Positions 16,313-26,294 of a stretch of 64,000 bases of DNA are shown in pieces. The notes below the pieces were generated by a model. It was not told where the DNA came from, ran no database searches, and saw only the letters and a program-made list of their open reading frames with translations. Source of the DNA: a virus. Location of the stretch: positions 1-64,000 of the IMG/VR virus record IMGVR_UViG_3300031371_000002, one strand, 5' to 3'. Position 1 is the first letter of the stretch; each line of letters begins with the position of its first letter. The position numbers were made by a program, and so were the translations under genes.

Positions 16313-18379
16313 TTAGTTATCCAACTGCTTCCATGTTGTTCCATTATATCCATAGAAATGTCCGTCTGAAGTGTTAAAATATATTACCCCGTTGCCTGGA
16401 TTAGATGGGGCTGAACTGGAGCCTATTAATTGTATGTCACCGCCTGTCCCACCTTGAAATACACCCCCTACTCCACCATTTGTACCATATGATCCACCTA
16501 TTGCCCATATCCCAGACGATCCACCGCTTGTGAATACACCTGTTGAGGCACTCTCTGATAATATACCGTATCCAGAACCAGATGAGATAGCCTCTACTGA
16601 ATTACAAAAATTAGACTCTGCCCTAATTGCAGCCCCTGATTTTATTGTACCACTTGTTTTAGTATGTTTTGCGAATATGCCAGTATTTGAAATACCAGCA
16701 TCTACATAAATAAATGACTCGTAAGATGTTGATGTTGTGCTATCCCCTATTTCTACTACAGGGACCCACCCATACGTACCACTACCAGAATCATATAAAA
16801 ACTTATAAAAATATGTCTTACCATCTTGGGTAGGCGTAAAATCAAGCCTTGTTGATGCTGTAAGCCCTGTTGATGGTGCAGTTCCACCTACTATTGTTAG
16901 GCGGGTTGCAGTTGAGTTTGTACCGTTTGGTATCATTTGGATACCATTAGTTAATAGGGTTGACCCATCCCAACTTATATAGTGTTCAGCATCCCCACCA
17001 AAGTAAAAATCCCCATCATTCTTAATATATACTGTCCAAGTCGATCCAGAATAATATCCTAGATAGTCCTGAGATATATTCAACCCAGTATCGGGAGCAC
17101 CATATTCAATAGAAGACCCTTTGATAACTTTCTTGACTTCCTCTATAATGATATCCCAAGCTTGACCATTCCATTTATATTGAATATCCGTAGAAGTGTC
17201 ATACCAAATATCACCAAGAATAAGATCATAGTCATTAGGACTTGGTTCAGTGTCTTGATGGTATGTCGTTGTCTGGAGTTTTCTTGCTTTTCCTGTAATA
17301 ATCTCTTCAACAATAGTTGTTGTCCCGTCAATATACATAGATATATCGCCAACAGGTCTTTGATCTAATTGAAAAGTTCCATCAGCAAGCTTATTGAAAG
17401 TTACTTCTACGCCATCATCAAACACTTTTTGTGGATCACCATACGCTGACCAATACAAATACTTTGTCTGATTCATCAATAAAGGTCTTGCAAAGAAACC
17501 CTGTGTTAATGTATAATTTCCATTGATATCACATAATTCACCAAAAGCTATCGGGTAGACTCTCCCATCGGAAAACACCGTAGAAGAAGAGATCGCAGAC
17601 CAAGGAGATGTTGGAGGGGAAACACTATGACCCCCATCTGTTTTAGTATTCTGATAATATACACCACTTGAATACACAACTGCATTGGATAGATATTTTG
17701 AATAGTCATAATCTATGCTGAGAACATCTCCATCATCTACATCTGTTGTATCACTTACTGTAATAACACCGGAAGCATAATCTAATGTAAAGTCAGTATC
17801 CTCAACTAATGAAACAGACTTTGTTGTATTGGTAATGCTTACAGTTGTATCTATAATTGATTGATTATGTAGAGGAGCTAAGAAAGTAGAACCTAATGCA
17901 AAAGATACCCTAAGCTCTTCACCAGTGACACTTATTGCAGTATTATCTACAAAAGTACCTTGATACTCCCCACCATTGATAATAAGGTTTGGAGCAGGAG
18001 TTAGTAGGTTATAATTTTCATTGCGGAAATCTTCCGTCTTAAACTTCAACTCAAATGTAAATTGATTTTTATCTCTCAATATAGCAACACCTGTAAAGAT
18101 GTCTGTAACAGTTGTTAAGTCATAGTCAGTCCACTTGAGAGTAACATCCCACTCTATATATGATTGGATATCTTTTAAAGAATCCCCATTATCATTAGTC
18201 TTTCCTGTGATTAAAGATACAGACCCAAGTTGAAGAGACGCAAAAGCACCTCCTCCCCATGAGATATCAGTTGTATCCAGTATCCAAGGATCATACCACT
18301 GACCATTGTATGTGACACCGTTTGCTATATCTGTAACATAAAATGTTGTTCCACCTGCTGTTATTGACATTAATATCAT
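16313..18379 (-). CDS. distal tail/fibre protein, 688 aa
   Basis: The N-terminal 150 residues (starting MILMSITAGGTTFYVTDIAN) look like a tail-tip attachment domain that follows the tape measure in many siphoviruses. The C-terminal third is Gly/Ser-rich (GSGYGILSESASTGVFTSGG) and ends in a short trimerisation-type unit, FNTSDGHFYGYNGTTWKQL. This suggests a fusion of a distal tail domain with a fibre. It overlaps the tape measure gene by 4 bp (ATGA). Confidence 0.6.
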   Translation of the reverse strand: MILMSITAGGTTFYVTDIANGVTYNGQWYDPWILDTTDISWGGGAFASLQLGSVSLITGKTNDNGDSLKDIQSYIEWDVTLKWTDYDLTTVTDIFTGVAILRDKNQFTFELKFKTEDFRNENYNLLTPAPNLIINGGEYQGTFVDNTAISVTGEELRVSFALGSTFLAPLHNQSIIDTTVSITNTTKSVSLVEDTDFTLDYASGVITVSDTTDVDDGDVLSIDYDYSKYLSNAVVYSSGVYYQNTKTDGGHSVSPPTSPWSAISSSTVFSDGRVYPIAFGELCDINGNYTLTQGFFARPLLMNQTKYLYWSAYGDPQKVFDDGVEVTFNKLADGTFQLDQRPVGDISMYIDGTTTIVEEIITGKARKLQTTTYHQDTEPSPNDYDLILGDIWYDTSTDIQYKWNGQAWDIIIEEVKKVIKGSSIEYGAPDTGLNISQDYLGYYSGSTWTVYIKNDGDFYFGGDAEHYISWDGSTLLTNGIQMIPNGTNSTATRLTIVGGTAPSTGLTASTRLDFTPTQDGKTYFYKFLYDSGSGTYGWVPVVEIGDSTTSTSYESFIYVDAGISNTGIFAKHTKTSGTIKSGAAIRAESNFCNSVEAISSGSGYGILSESASTGVFTSGGSSGIWAIGGSYGTNGGVGGVFQGGTGGDIQLIGSSSAPSNPGNGVIYFNTSDGHFYGYNGTTWKQLDN

Positions 18380-21300
18380 GCCATAGCTCCTTCATACCTA
18401 TTCAATGTTCTTTTTAAACCGCTTGATGTTAGAGGATTTTCTGCTGTTGTTTTTGTGTAAGATGCTGTTGCCGCATTAGTTGCTTCTATATTACTTAGCT
18501 TATCATTCATTCTTCTATTCTCTTCCCTAAGCGCACGAATTTCAGCAATTAAAGCACCTGAACCATAGTCCATGTTGTTTGAAATAGGGAATACTGGCAT
18601 TGTTCCACCGCCATTAGCATAGCCTTTTCTGATTCCTTCTAAAGAAGGGAATAGATATGACATGCTTTGTGGGACAACATATTCACCTTTATGGACTATT
18701 CCAGCAGGTTGATATTTATTACCCTCTCCCGTGTATCCACCAGATGCAAACATTCCATGATGATGGCTCTTTTTGGTGGGGGTTGAAAATGGTGTGGGAG
18801 TGGTCGTGGTATCAGGAATAGTAGCTACTAAGGCAGTTGTGTTAGCTGCAATTATTTCAAGTTGTGCTAACATCAGATCATCAATAGTCATTAACTGACC
18901 TTGAAACTGTTCAGTGGTATTTGCTATCATTTCTTGAATCTTAATTGCTTCAGGTGATGATTTAAGAACATCTAATGTGGTTTGACTATACTGACCTGCA
19001 ATATCCATATATCTACCAAAAGCTCTTTGTAAGGCAGATAAGTTTTCAGAAGTTTGATCACCTTGAAATGCAGATAATGCAGAACTTAAAGTAGCTTGCT
19101 CTTGTGAAAATCTTCCTTGATAGTATTCTAACCCTTGTCCCGGCAATCCACGTTGACCACGAATCTGATCTATTAAGGATTGTGCTTGATCTACCATTCC
19201 TTTTAAGGAATCTGAGAATGATTTTAGTTTATCAGCAGCATCTCCTGCTGAGTCTCCTACATCATACATTCCTTGCAGTAGGGTAGATACTGTATCCTCA
19301 GAACTTACTGCAACTGATAGTATTGCATCTGCTGTCTCTTGGGATATCCCTAAAGTATCAAGAAGCGCTTGATTTGCATCTTCTTCAGTCATTAACCCTT
19401 GTTCAATTAGGATATTATTTTTTGCTTGTACTTTCGCAACATCAGAAAGGAGACTTAAGAAACTTTCAGTAGAAGTAACATTTGCGTCCTGTAACGCTGT
19501 ATTTTTTTGTATTGCTTGACCTAAGGCATCTGATGCAATTACAGCTTCATCCTCAGAACTTACAAAACCAGCAAGAGAATCAATTGACTGATTTCTCATA
19601 TTTGCCAATTCTACTTCCAAATCAGATAAAGTATTAATACTTGCTATATACTGACCTGCGTACCTACCCTTGTACCCAAATTCCTGTAATGCTTTATATA
19701 GTTCAGTCTGGGCTGCTGTTGCAGTCTGTGCATCATACCCTTGATAAAAGGATCTTAATTTTGTTCTACTCTTTGTGACCCCCGCTTCAGAAAATAAGGT
19801 ATTTAACTCTTTCCTGACTGCTATGTCCTGTGATAGCTTTCCTATTTTTCTAACCTGCTCATATCCTGTTTGACCTCTAGCCTGTGCAAGCTGTGCATCG
19901 GTATTATTATTTAGTGCATCAATTAGATTATTGAAAGCAGATCGTGTTTTTGCCTCTAAATCAAACTTTTCTTTTTGTCCACTAAGAGCCTGACCTGCTA
20001 CCATAAGACCAGCTCCAGTTGCTATAGCAGCATAAGGATTTGCAGCAAAAGAGGTTGCTACAACGGCACTTGTTCCAGCACTTATTAACCCAGAACCAAT
20101 TGAAGTAGCACCACTAGATACTGCTTTTTGAATATCTACAGAACCTGTTTTAATCGCTTCTATTATTACACTAGACAAGGTATTAGCTATTCCTTCTGAT
20201 ATGATTTTACCCATATCGACTGAACCCCTAAGTAACGCTTGTACAAAATCTTTTTGTGACTTATCCAATGCCTGTACCATATCTGATAATCTAGCTGCTT
20301 CTGTTCCTGCTGTAGTGCCCTGTCTTGTAGCAGCTATATTTTTTAATGCAATAGTTGCTTGAGTTAATTTTCCACCCTTTACTAAAGAGCTGATATTAGA
20401 AAAGTCAATCCCATCAATAGAATCACCAACTGATTTAATATACTTAGCCGTTTGTATCAGTTCATCATTCAAAGATGATCTTATTACATTTGCAAATTTA
20501 TCATACTGATCTGTATTCTTCTGACCTAAATCATACAAAGTATTTAGGTTAGATATCATCAATCCTATTGATTGTGCATCCTCTTTTGTAAACCTTTCAA
20601 AGAATGGTTGAGTGCCTGTAACTTCAGTAGGAGTGGTAGACTTTGTTAGTTTTTCTTTCTCAGCGTTTGCAACTGTAAGCTTCCCCTTTAGTCTATCTAT
20701 TTGCTGTTCAAATAGTTTTATTGTTGCATCTTCACCTTTTGTAGTTCCACCCTCTTTCAGCTTTGCAATTTGGGTAGTATAGTAATCAATACTTTTTTGT
20801 AGCTTTTCAGTAGGAGTAGCTTCTAAGGTTTTGTAGAACGGCTCTGCCTGCTTTCTAACTTCTTTCAGAGCACTGGCAAACTCTTTTGCACTCACTGTGC
20901 TATCATCTAACCAAGTCAACATCTTATTAGAAACATCTAGAATAGAATCACCTAAAGGGGTTAGAACATCTTTCGCCAAATCTCCAAGAACATTTTTGAC
21001 ACGTTCCCAAGTTTTAGCATACGTGTTTACCACCTTTGCTGAATCATCTAACGCACCCGCTGAATCTTTTATCTGATCAAGGCCACTTACTACCGATCCA
21101 ATAGATGTCCGTAAGTTGGTTAGTGATTGTCCATATAATTTATCTACACTTTGAATGAGTTTATTAAAATCGTTATCACTTAATGCCTGTAACCTCCTAC
21201 CGAAACTTACTAATGCATCCTCACCTTCTTTACCGCCTTTATATAGTTTCTCTAAGAACGCAGCTTGAGATATTCCTAAACCACCAAATATAGCCTGACT

Positions 21301-22587
21301 ATCCGCACTGTCTTCTCTTAATCCTGAGAATAAAGTACGAATTTGTGTACCAATTGTAGAGGCATTCAAACCAAGTCTACTAAAAGCAGAGGCCAAAGCA
21401 CCAATTGTATCTACCGTAGCCCCAACACTTTCTGCGGCTGTCAATGCGTAATTTGAAAAGGTAGCAATATCCTGAGTTGTCAACTTAGAACTATTTGCAA
21501 CCCATGCAAGTTTATCTCCGAGCTGTTGAGCAGAGTATCCTGCTTTTCCAGCTCCATCTCCAAATACCGTAAAGAAGGTTACAATCGCACCAGCAGATGT
21601 CTCTACCGTATCCCCTGTAAGCAAGGCCATCTTAACAACAACTTCGGTAGCATCAGCAAGATTCTCTGCTTCTACTCCTGCTCTAGCAAGTTCTAGAGCC
21701 GCCTGATTTAATCCTTCAACTGTACCACCTAATGATATACCAAGATCAACTATTTGCTGTTCTAGATTTCTAGCTGAATCTCTATTTAAATTAAGGACAG
21801 CATCCAATGTTGCGGCAGCCTTATCAAATTCTACTAAGAACTCAACACTATTTCTTAGAGCATTTGTAACAGCATACAATCCTCCAAAAGCAGCAGCATA
21901 CATAGCAGCACGTTTAGTGATTTCTACAAACCAAGCACCTCTATGGAGTTTCTCCAAAGCAACAGTATGATCATGAATCTTTTTAGAGCCATCATCAATA
22001 TTGCTTTTATATTTTTCAACTTTTTTGGAATATTGATCTAGGGTCATCTTTCCAGATTCATATTGCTTTGTAAGATTATCAACTTCCATAGCCAATTTAT
22101 TTTGAGCTTTAGAATCTTCTCTAACTCTTGCAATATCTTTCTTTGCAAAGACACCTGCTGATTCTTTTCTAGCAGCCATCTTTTCTAGTTCTCTTGATTG
22201 ACCTATCAATTTATCCCGAAGCCTTATTGCTTCATTAATAGAGGAGGATTCTTTTTTTACAGTATTGGCATTTGCACTTATCTGGGTATTCAAACCTTTA
22301 TAAGCAGATTCAATGTTCTTTACATTAGCGGTATATTTAGCTAACGCCTGTCCTTGAAGATCGGTATTTCCTTTAGCATTTTTAACAGCTTGATTAAACA
22401 CCTGAGTCTCATTTGTAAGAGCTTCAAGTTGTTTTTTAGTTGCCTGTGCTGATTTATCAAGACCCATTACAGAAGCTCTATTAGAAACCCTGATGATACT
22501 ATCTTCAAGCTTTCCTACTTCTTTATTTATCTTATCAAGATTCTCTGCGGTAAATCTTATGTTATATAATTCTTGTGATTCTGCCAT
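18376..22587 (-). CDS. tail tape measure protein, 1403 aa
   Basis: The longest gene in the window. Long helical segments near the N-terminus (residues 1-200, coiled coil) are followed by a hydrophobic region near 225-245 and a second around 830-880. The C-terminus has the typical tape-measure tail motif, with SGGYTGEGNKYQPAGIVHKG then EYVVPQ. It follows frameshifted tail chaperones, as expected. At roughly 1.5 angstrom per residue its length would set a tail of about 200 nm. Strong AAGGAGGACAT site. Confidence 0.9.
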   Translation of the reverse strand: MAESQELYNIRFTAENLDKINKEVGKLEDSIIRVSNRASVMGLDKSAQATKKQLEALTNETQVFNQAVKNAKGNTDLQGQALAKYTANVKNIESAYKGLNTQISANANTVKKESSSINEAIRLRDKLIGQSRELEKMAARKESAGVFAKKDIARVREDSKAQNKLAMEVDNLTKQYESGKMTLDQYSKKVEKYKSNIDDGSKKIHDHTVALEKLHRGAWFVEITKRAAMYAAAFGGLYAVTNALRNSVEFLVEFDKAAATLDAVLNLNRDSARNLEQQIVDLGISLGGTVEGLNQAALELARAGVEAENLADATEVVVKMALLTGDTVETSAGAIVTFFTVFGDGAGKAGYSAQQLGDKLAWVANSSKLTTQDIATFSNYALTAAESVGATVDTIGALASAFSRLGLNASTIGTQIRTLFSGLREDSADSQAIFGGLGISQAAFLEKLYKGGKEGEDALVSFGRRLQALSDNDFNKLIQSVDKLYGQSLTNLRTSIGSVVSGLDQIKDSAGALDDSAKVVNTYAKTWERVKNVLGDLAKDVLTPLGDSILDVSNKMLTWLDDSTVSAKEFASALKEVRKQAEPFYKTLEATPTEKLQKSIDYYTTQIAKLKEGGTTKGEDATIKLFEQQIDRLKGKLTVANAEKEKLTKSTTPTEVTGTQPFFERFTKEDAQSIGLMISNLNTLYDLGQKNTDQYDKFANVIRSSLNDELIQTAKYIKSVGDSIDGIDFSNISSLVKGGKLTQATIALKNIAATRQGTTAGTEAARLSDMVQALDKSQKDFVQALLRGSVDMGKIISEGIANTLSSVIIEAIKTGSVDIQKAVSSGATSIGSGLISAGTSAVVATSFAANPYAAIATGAGLMVAGQALSGQKEKFDLEAKTRSAFNNLIDALNNNTDAQLAQARGQTGYEQVRKIGKLSQDIAVRKELNTLFSEAGVTKSRTKLRSFYQGYDAQTATAAQTELYKALQEFGYKGRYAGQYIASINTLSDLEVELANMRNQSIDSLAGFVSSEDEAVIASDALGQAIQKNTALQDANVTSTESFLSLLSDVAKVQAKNNILIEQGLMTEEDANQALLDTLGISQETADAILSVAVSSEDTVSTLLQGMYDVGDSAGDAADKLKSFSDSLKGMVDQAQSLIDQIRGQRGLPGQGLEYYQGRFSQEQATLSSALSAFQGDQTSENLSALQRAFGRYMDIAGQYSQTTLDVLKSSPEAIKIQEMIANTTEQFQGQLMTIDDLMLAQLEIIAANTTALVATIPDTTTTPTPFSTPTKKSHHHGMFASGGYTGEGNKYQPAGIVHKGEYVVPQSMSYLFPSLEGIRKGYANGGGTMPVFPISNNMDYGSGALIAEIRALREENRRMNDKLSNIEATNAATASYTKTTAENPLTSSGLKRTLNRYEGAMA

Positions 22588-22642
22588 ATGTCCTCCTTAT
22601 AGGTTTCCTTCAGACAATGCTTTCCCAAGCACTCTATGAAAG

Positions 22643-22665
22643 AGAAGGGGGTTATTTCCCCTTCT
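22643..22665 (-). terminator. hairpin after the tail chaperone, possible attenuator
   Basis: AGAAGGGG, 7-base loop, CCCCTTCT, with the chaperone stop codon inside the loop (22652-22654). There is no clear T-run on the minus strand, so it may reduce rather than stop read-through into the tape measure gene. Confidence 0.45.
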
Positions 22666-23460
22666 TTGGATTATCTAATAATTCTTTTTCGTATTTATTC
22701 AAAGCAGATTGAACCATTGAAGTGCATTTTCCGAAGAAATCTGTTTGATCTCCCCATGCACCTTCTTCAGGTAAATGTCCTGCTTGATTGATTGAATGTG
22801 ATTCCATTGCATCAGAGAACATATTCTTGATATCAATTCCTTCATGCTCATGTTTCATAAAGTAGGACATAGGACATTCGGTAATAACCTGATCTTTGAT
22901 TCTAAGCTTAAATGCAGATTTCCCTTTTATTTCATGAATAGGGCAGTTCCATGCAAGTTTTTCACTATCATTACAAGTGGTACAGTTTTTCTTACGTTTT
23001 ACTTTATCCTGATACCACTCATTGAAATAGATTATTAGAAGTTTCCCAAGTGTGCTTCTGCATCATCAGGGAATTTAGAAACATTAAGGATTACAGAACC
23101 AAACTCTGTGATTCCTTCATTTCCAATAAAGGTAAGCATATCATCATCAACACCAACTTTAGGATCATATTTGATCTCTTTGTCATTCTCATCAAAGATA
23201 TTATCCCAACCACAAATCTGACTCTTTACAACATCGACATTGACACTATTTTGACTGATTCTCATTGATTTGAATCCATCTTCATATGTGATAATGCTAT
23301 CTTGAATCTTTGCAAGTTGTTTCTGTGATAGAGGTTTGAACTTAAAGGTTGGAGGATTTTGTACTTTCTCTTTTTCACCTTCTTCATTATCTTCAAAACG
23401 ATCTTGAATCAGTACATACTCATATTCATGTTTATAATTCCGTGTAAACTTTCGTGCCAT
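22652..23460 (-). CDS. tail assembly chaperone, -1 frameshift product (G-T type)
   Basis: A -1 slip on GGGAAAC at 23041-23047 joins the chaperone to a second frame that reads on through LLIIYFNEWYQDKV, KKNCTTCNDSEKL, then the MSYFMKHEHEG region, stopping at 22652. The downstream frame has no start with a ribosome site of its own until an internal ATG at 22870, and its codons are open right across the join. Lambda G/GT uses the near-identical GGGAAAG. The extension has four cysteines (NCTTC, NCPIH, ECP), possibly a zinc site that recruits the tape measure. Confidence 0.8.
23035..23460 (-). CDS. tail assembly chaperone, unshifted form
   Basis: 141 aa, lying between the major tail protein and the tape measure gene, the usual place for the G-type chaperone. 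Contains FKPLSQKQLAKIQDSIITYE and ends DDAEAHLGNF. The last codons (TTG GGA AAC TTC TAA) contain the slippery heptamer. AAGGAAAAATA precedes ATG. Confidence 0.8.
   Translation of the reverse strand: MARKFTRNYKHEYEYVLIQDRFEDNEEGEKEKVQNPPTFKFKPLSQKQLAKIQDSIITYEDGFKSMRISQNSVNVDVVKSQICGWDNIFDENDKEIKYDPKVGVDDDMLTFIGNEGITEFGSVILNVSKFPDDAEAHLGNF
23041..23047 (-). other. programmed -1 ribosomal frameshift site GGGAAAC
   Basis: On the minus strand the heptamer G-GGA-AAC lies in the chaperone frame, two codons (TTC, TAA) before the stop at 23035-23037. After a -1 slip both tRNAs still pair at the first two positions. Confidence 0.85.
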
Positions 23461-23487
23461 TATTTTTCCTTTTCTAATGTACTTATG

Positions 23488-23509
23488 GGAGAGCTATTCT
23501 AAGCTCCCC
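23488..23509 (-). terminator. hairpin downstream of the major tail protein gene
   Basis: On minus: GGGGAGC, 8-base loop starting TTAGAATA, GCTCTCC. It follows the gene's stop after TAATTTT. A near-identical hairpin follows the capsid gene (26612-26629), so the pair may stabilise 3' ends or partially terminate. Confidence 0.6.
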
Positions 23510-23513
23510 AAAA

Positions 23514-24806
23514 TTAGGCTGCTTTAGTAGCCATATAGAATGCGTTGTTATTCGCATCCATAAATGCTTTGAATGTTGTATTTTGTACAATCACACCCGC
23601 ATCATCTGTTCGACCAATTTGAGTGATACGAATATTAGGGAAGTAGACAATAATCTCATCACCATCAGTATTTGTCAGCTCAAAGTAAATCTCAGCAGCA
23701 GTATTGTTCTTGAATGTTGAAACAAGAGCTGTATCAGCAATCTCAAAGTCAAAAGAACCTTCAAGCATCTTCTCTGTAATAGTCTTACGGTAGATACCAG
23801 CAGATGTAACAGAGTTAGAGTCTCTAAGGGTATTTGATGGATTGAATGCAAGATTTGTAACATCATAAGAAACATCATCAATCGTAAAGATTGCACGTTT
23901 ACCTACAAAGCTGCCGCCTCCACAAGATTGACCGCTAAGAACATGTGGATCACCGTATGTCTCAGAAACAGTTGTAAAATTAATACCCTGAAGAGGAATA
24001 TCAAATTTAACAAGGTCAGCGGTATTCATGTTCATTGTGATACCTTCAGCCATTACACCGAAGAAGTCCTCACAAGCTCCTGCCTCTGAACCAAGATACT
24101 GTCTAGCAGCAAGAGATGTAATAGACTCTCCAACAACTGCAAAACGGTAAAGGTCATAAGCACCTGCACCTGTATTTTCTGTAATAGTACCTGTAGTTTT
24201 ATTTACATCAGCACTGATTGCGGCATAATAACCAAGAGCATTCTTTACCATATCGTGATTCTGTAGCATTCCAACAGATGATCCCGGCTGAGTTGTCAGC
24301 ATTTTAAGGTCAAATGTGATAGATGCAGAAGAAGTTTCCTGACCAGCAAGTGATGGACAAGTGATATACTGACCATTCGCTGTATTTGGTGTGATCTCTG
24401 CAATATTGGAATCGAAATATCCACCGACATCAAATAGAATTGAGTCAGCATCTTCAAAGATACCGTAGATGATTACAACATCTTCTGTACCAGCCTGAGC
24501 ACCCCCAGAAAGGAATGTAACAGTTGTTTCAGTAGAAGTAGTTACAATTGTATAATCTGTACCATATGTCAGAAGAGTATCAGTAGAGTCAACACTACCA
24601 GAAGCAGTACCAACATCTAGATATACTTTGACTGTTGCTTCACTGACAACACCTGTAGGATTAGTACCTGTGTGTGAATCAAGAACAACTGAATCAGTAG
24701 CGGATACCAAAGTATCTGTTTTGGTAAAGTCTCTAGCTGGACCCTCACCATATACGCTCTCCTGCTCAATTGCAATGACAGTGGTTTTTGATAGCAAAGC
24801 TGCCAT
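23514..24806 (-). CDS. major tail (tube) protein, 430 aa
   Basis: Begins MAALLSKTTVIAIEQESVYG, a typical tail-tube start. Beta-rich with an inserted Ig-like repeat (about 30-110, EATVKVYLDVGTASGSVDS). The C-terminal half (IYRKTITEKMLEGSFDFEIA) fits tube-forming folds. Position before the frameshifted chaperones and the tape measure supports the call. At 430 residues it is long for a tube protein because of the added domain. Confidence 0.75.
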   Translation of the reverse strand: MAALLSKTTVIAIEQESVYGEGPARDFTKTDTLVSATDSVVLDSHTGTNPTGVVSEATVKVYLDVGTASGSVDSTDTLLTYGTDYTIVTTSTETTVTFLSGGAQAGTEDVVIIYGIFEDADSILFDVGGYFDSNIAEITPNTANGQYITCPSLAGQETSSASITFDLKMLTTQPGSSVGMLQNHDMVKNALGYYAAISADVNKTTGTITENTGAGAYDLYRFAVVGESITSLAARQYLGSEAGACEDFFGVMAEGITMNMNTADLVKFDIPLQGINFTTVSETYGDPHVLSGQSCGGGSFVGKRAIFTIDDVSYDVTNLAFNPSNTLRDSNSVTSAGIYRKTITEKMLEGSFDFEIADTALVSTFKNNTAAEIYFELTNTDGDEIIVYFPNIRITQIGRTDDAGVIVQNTTFKAFMDANNNAFYMATKAA

Positions 24807-24819
24807 GTTTTTCCTTTAT

Positions 24820-25245
24820 TTAACAATTTTCATCACAGAGTCTATGTTTAAACTCAAATGTGATCTGCCCCTCTTTGTTGGGGAACCTTTCATTGAAATC
24901 CCATGTTGCTAATTTGATATCCCTATCTAATACATATCTCCATATACCTGTGTCTCTAAGCACTGCCCTCATGAGCATATCCTGAACATCTAGATACTCA
25001 AGTTCAGCTTCCATATTTAGGTTTATGCAAAGAGTTATAAGAAGTGTTGAGTCATACCCGGTAGTACCCGTTGTGGATTTACCATTGAAGTCAAATGTAT
25101 TAGTATGGTTTACAATATAGCAAGATGGAAATACCTCCTCCTGATCTAGTGGGACTGTTTTATCAAAAGAAACTTTCTGAAAATAATCTTCAGCTTCTAT
25201 GATCTTTTTTAAATCCTCTAGTATGAATCTAGTTTGGTATGCCAT
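24820..25245 (-). CDS. tail terminator / head-tail joining protein
   Basis: 141 aa: a helix (RFILEDLKKIIEAEDYF), then strands (STLLITLCINLNMEAELEYL) and a long C-terminal strand ending FEFKHRLCDENC. This alpha/beta order matches tail-terminator (lambda U-like) proteins that cap the tube. It lies directly before the major tail gene. Confidence 0.55.
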   Translation of the reverse strand: MAYQTRFILEDLKKIIEAEDYFQKVSFDKTVPLDQEEVFPSCYIVNHTNTFDFNGKSTTGTTGYDSTLLITLCINLNMEAELEYLDVQDMLMRAVLRDTGIWRYVLDRDIKLATWDFNERFPNKEGQITFEFKHRLCDENC

Positions 25246-25246
25246 T

Positions 25247-25732
25247 TTATCTTCCTGTTATATTATTAAGACTCCGCTGTATGATAACCTCTAAGCTTTT
25301 GAAGGCATGAGTTCTATAGCCTTTTACAATAGTGTTCTTATCCAGATAATCAGAATAGTCAAAACCATTTTTTACTGCTGGACCTAATTGACCAATAATT
25401 TTAAAGTCATATTGATACTTATCTTTTGTAAAGGTATACCTTCCTTTAGGCTTCAACAGTTTTAAAGACTCACGAAGAGTTCTAGTTCTCATAAAAGGGT
25501 ATATAACTCCTCCTGCACTGTTTCTTCTTCCAGCGGAAGTATATTGAAGGCTAAGTCTTTTATAGACAGTATCATACCATTCTTTCTGAAGACTATTAAT
25601 CAAGCTATTACGAAGTCTTTTTGTAACCTTTATGAAAGCATCTCTTGTAAGAGCCCCTAACTTTTTAGTCAGTTTACCCAAGTTCAATAGCTCCCAACGG
25701 AGAATAATGTTCAAAGATACTTGTGATTTCAC
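25247..25732 (-). CDS. head-tail connector component (HK97 gp10-like)
   Basis: A basic N-terminus with RDAFIKVTKRLRNSLINSLQ and a later RTRTLRESLKLLKPKGRY resemble HK97 gp10-like joining proteins. The frame from 25732 overlaps its upstream neighbour by 59 bp. A TTG further on, with GGGAG about 9 bases ahead and near the stop of the neighbour, is a better-placed start, so the N-terminus is uncertain. Confidence 0.5.
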   Translation of the reverse strand: MKSQVSLNIILRWELLNLGKLTKKLGALTRDAFIKVTKRLRNSLINSLQKEWYDTVYKRLSLQYTSAGRRNSAGGVIYPFMRTRTLRESLKLLKPKGRYTFTKDKYQYDFKIIGQLGPAVKNGFDYSDYLDKNTIVKGYRTHAFKSLEVIIQRSLNNITGR

Positions 25733-26273
25733 GTGGTAACTTGAACGATCTATAGTTGGTTTTACTTCCTTCAGGAGATGTTATAGAAGATATCATATAG
25801 GTTTTAGCTTTTAGATTTTCATATCTCATTTGAGCAGAGGTATAAAAGGCCCATTTAAGATCAGGAGGAGGTTCTGTGTATTCTCTAAATGTTTTCGTAG
25901 GGAACAGTTCAGCAAGAGGAGTGTTAAATTCATTGAGGATAAGATAGTAGGTGTATTCGACAGTATAATCTGTGTCAGAGTTCATATTACCAGAAGTAAC
26001 GAGAGTAATAGTGCCATTGTCATAATCAACAGTATAATCACTACCCTCGGTATAATCTCCGATAGAAACACTGACCAGATTTTTGTAAGTAAGTGAGATT
26101 GCAGCATCGAAATCTCCATTGATAGTCTCTGAATATGATTCTATATCTTTAGTAATTGCAATCCCGTACTTTTCAAATAACTCTCTAATCAAACCTCTTA
26201 GAATAAACGCATACTCAGTTAAACTTGAATCATCTTTAATTCCTAACGAATATTGAAATTCAGTAAACTCCAT
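25674..26273 (-). CDS. head completion/connector protein, 199 aa
   Basis: Helical start (MEFTEFQYSLGIKDDSSLTE) followed by an inserted beta repeat (KNLVSVSIGDYTEGSDYTVD) of a type also seen in the major tail protein, i.e. an Ig-like add-on. Position after the capsid suggests an adaptor. AAGGAGAAATT site. Confidence 0.5.
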   Translation of the reverse strand: MEFTEFQYSLGIKDDSSLTEYAFILRGLIRELFEKYGIAITKDIESYSETINGDFDAAISLTYKNLVSVSIGDYTEGSDYTVDYDNGTITLVTSGNMNSDTDYTVEYTYYLILNEFNTPLAELFPTKTFREYTEPPPDLKWAFYTSAQMRYENLKAKTYMISSITSPEGSKTNYRSFKLPREITSIFEHYSPLGAIELG

Positions 26274-26294
26274 AATTTCTCCTTAAAGGAGTTG

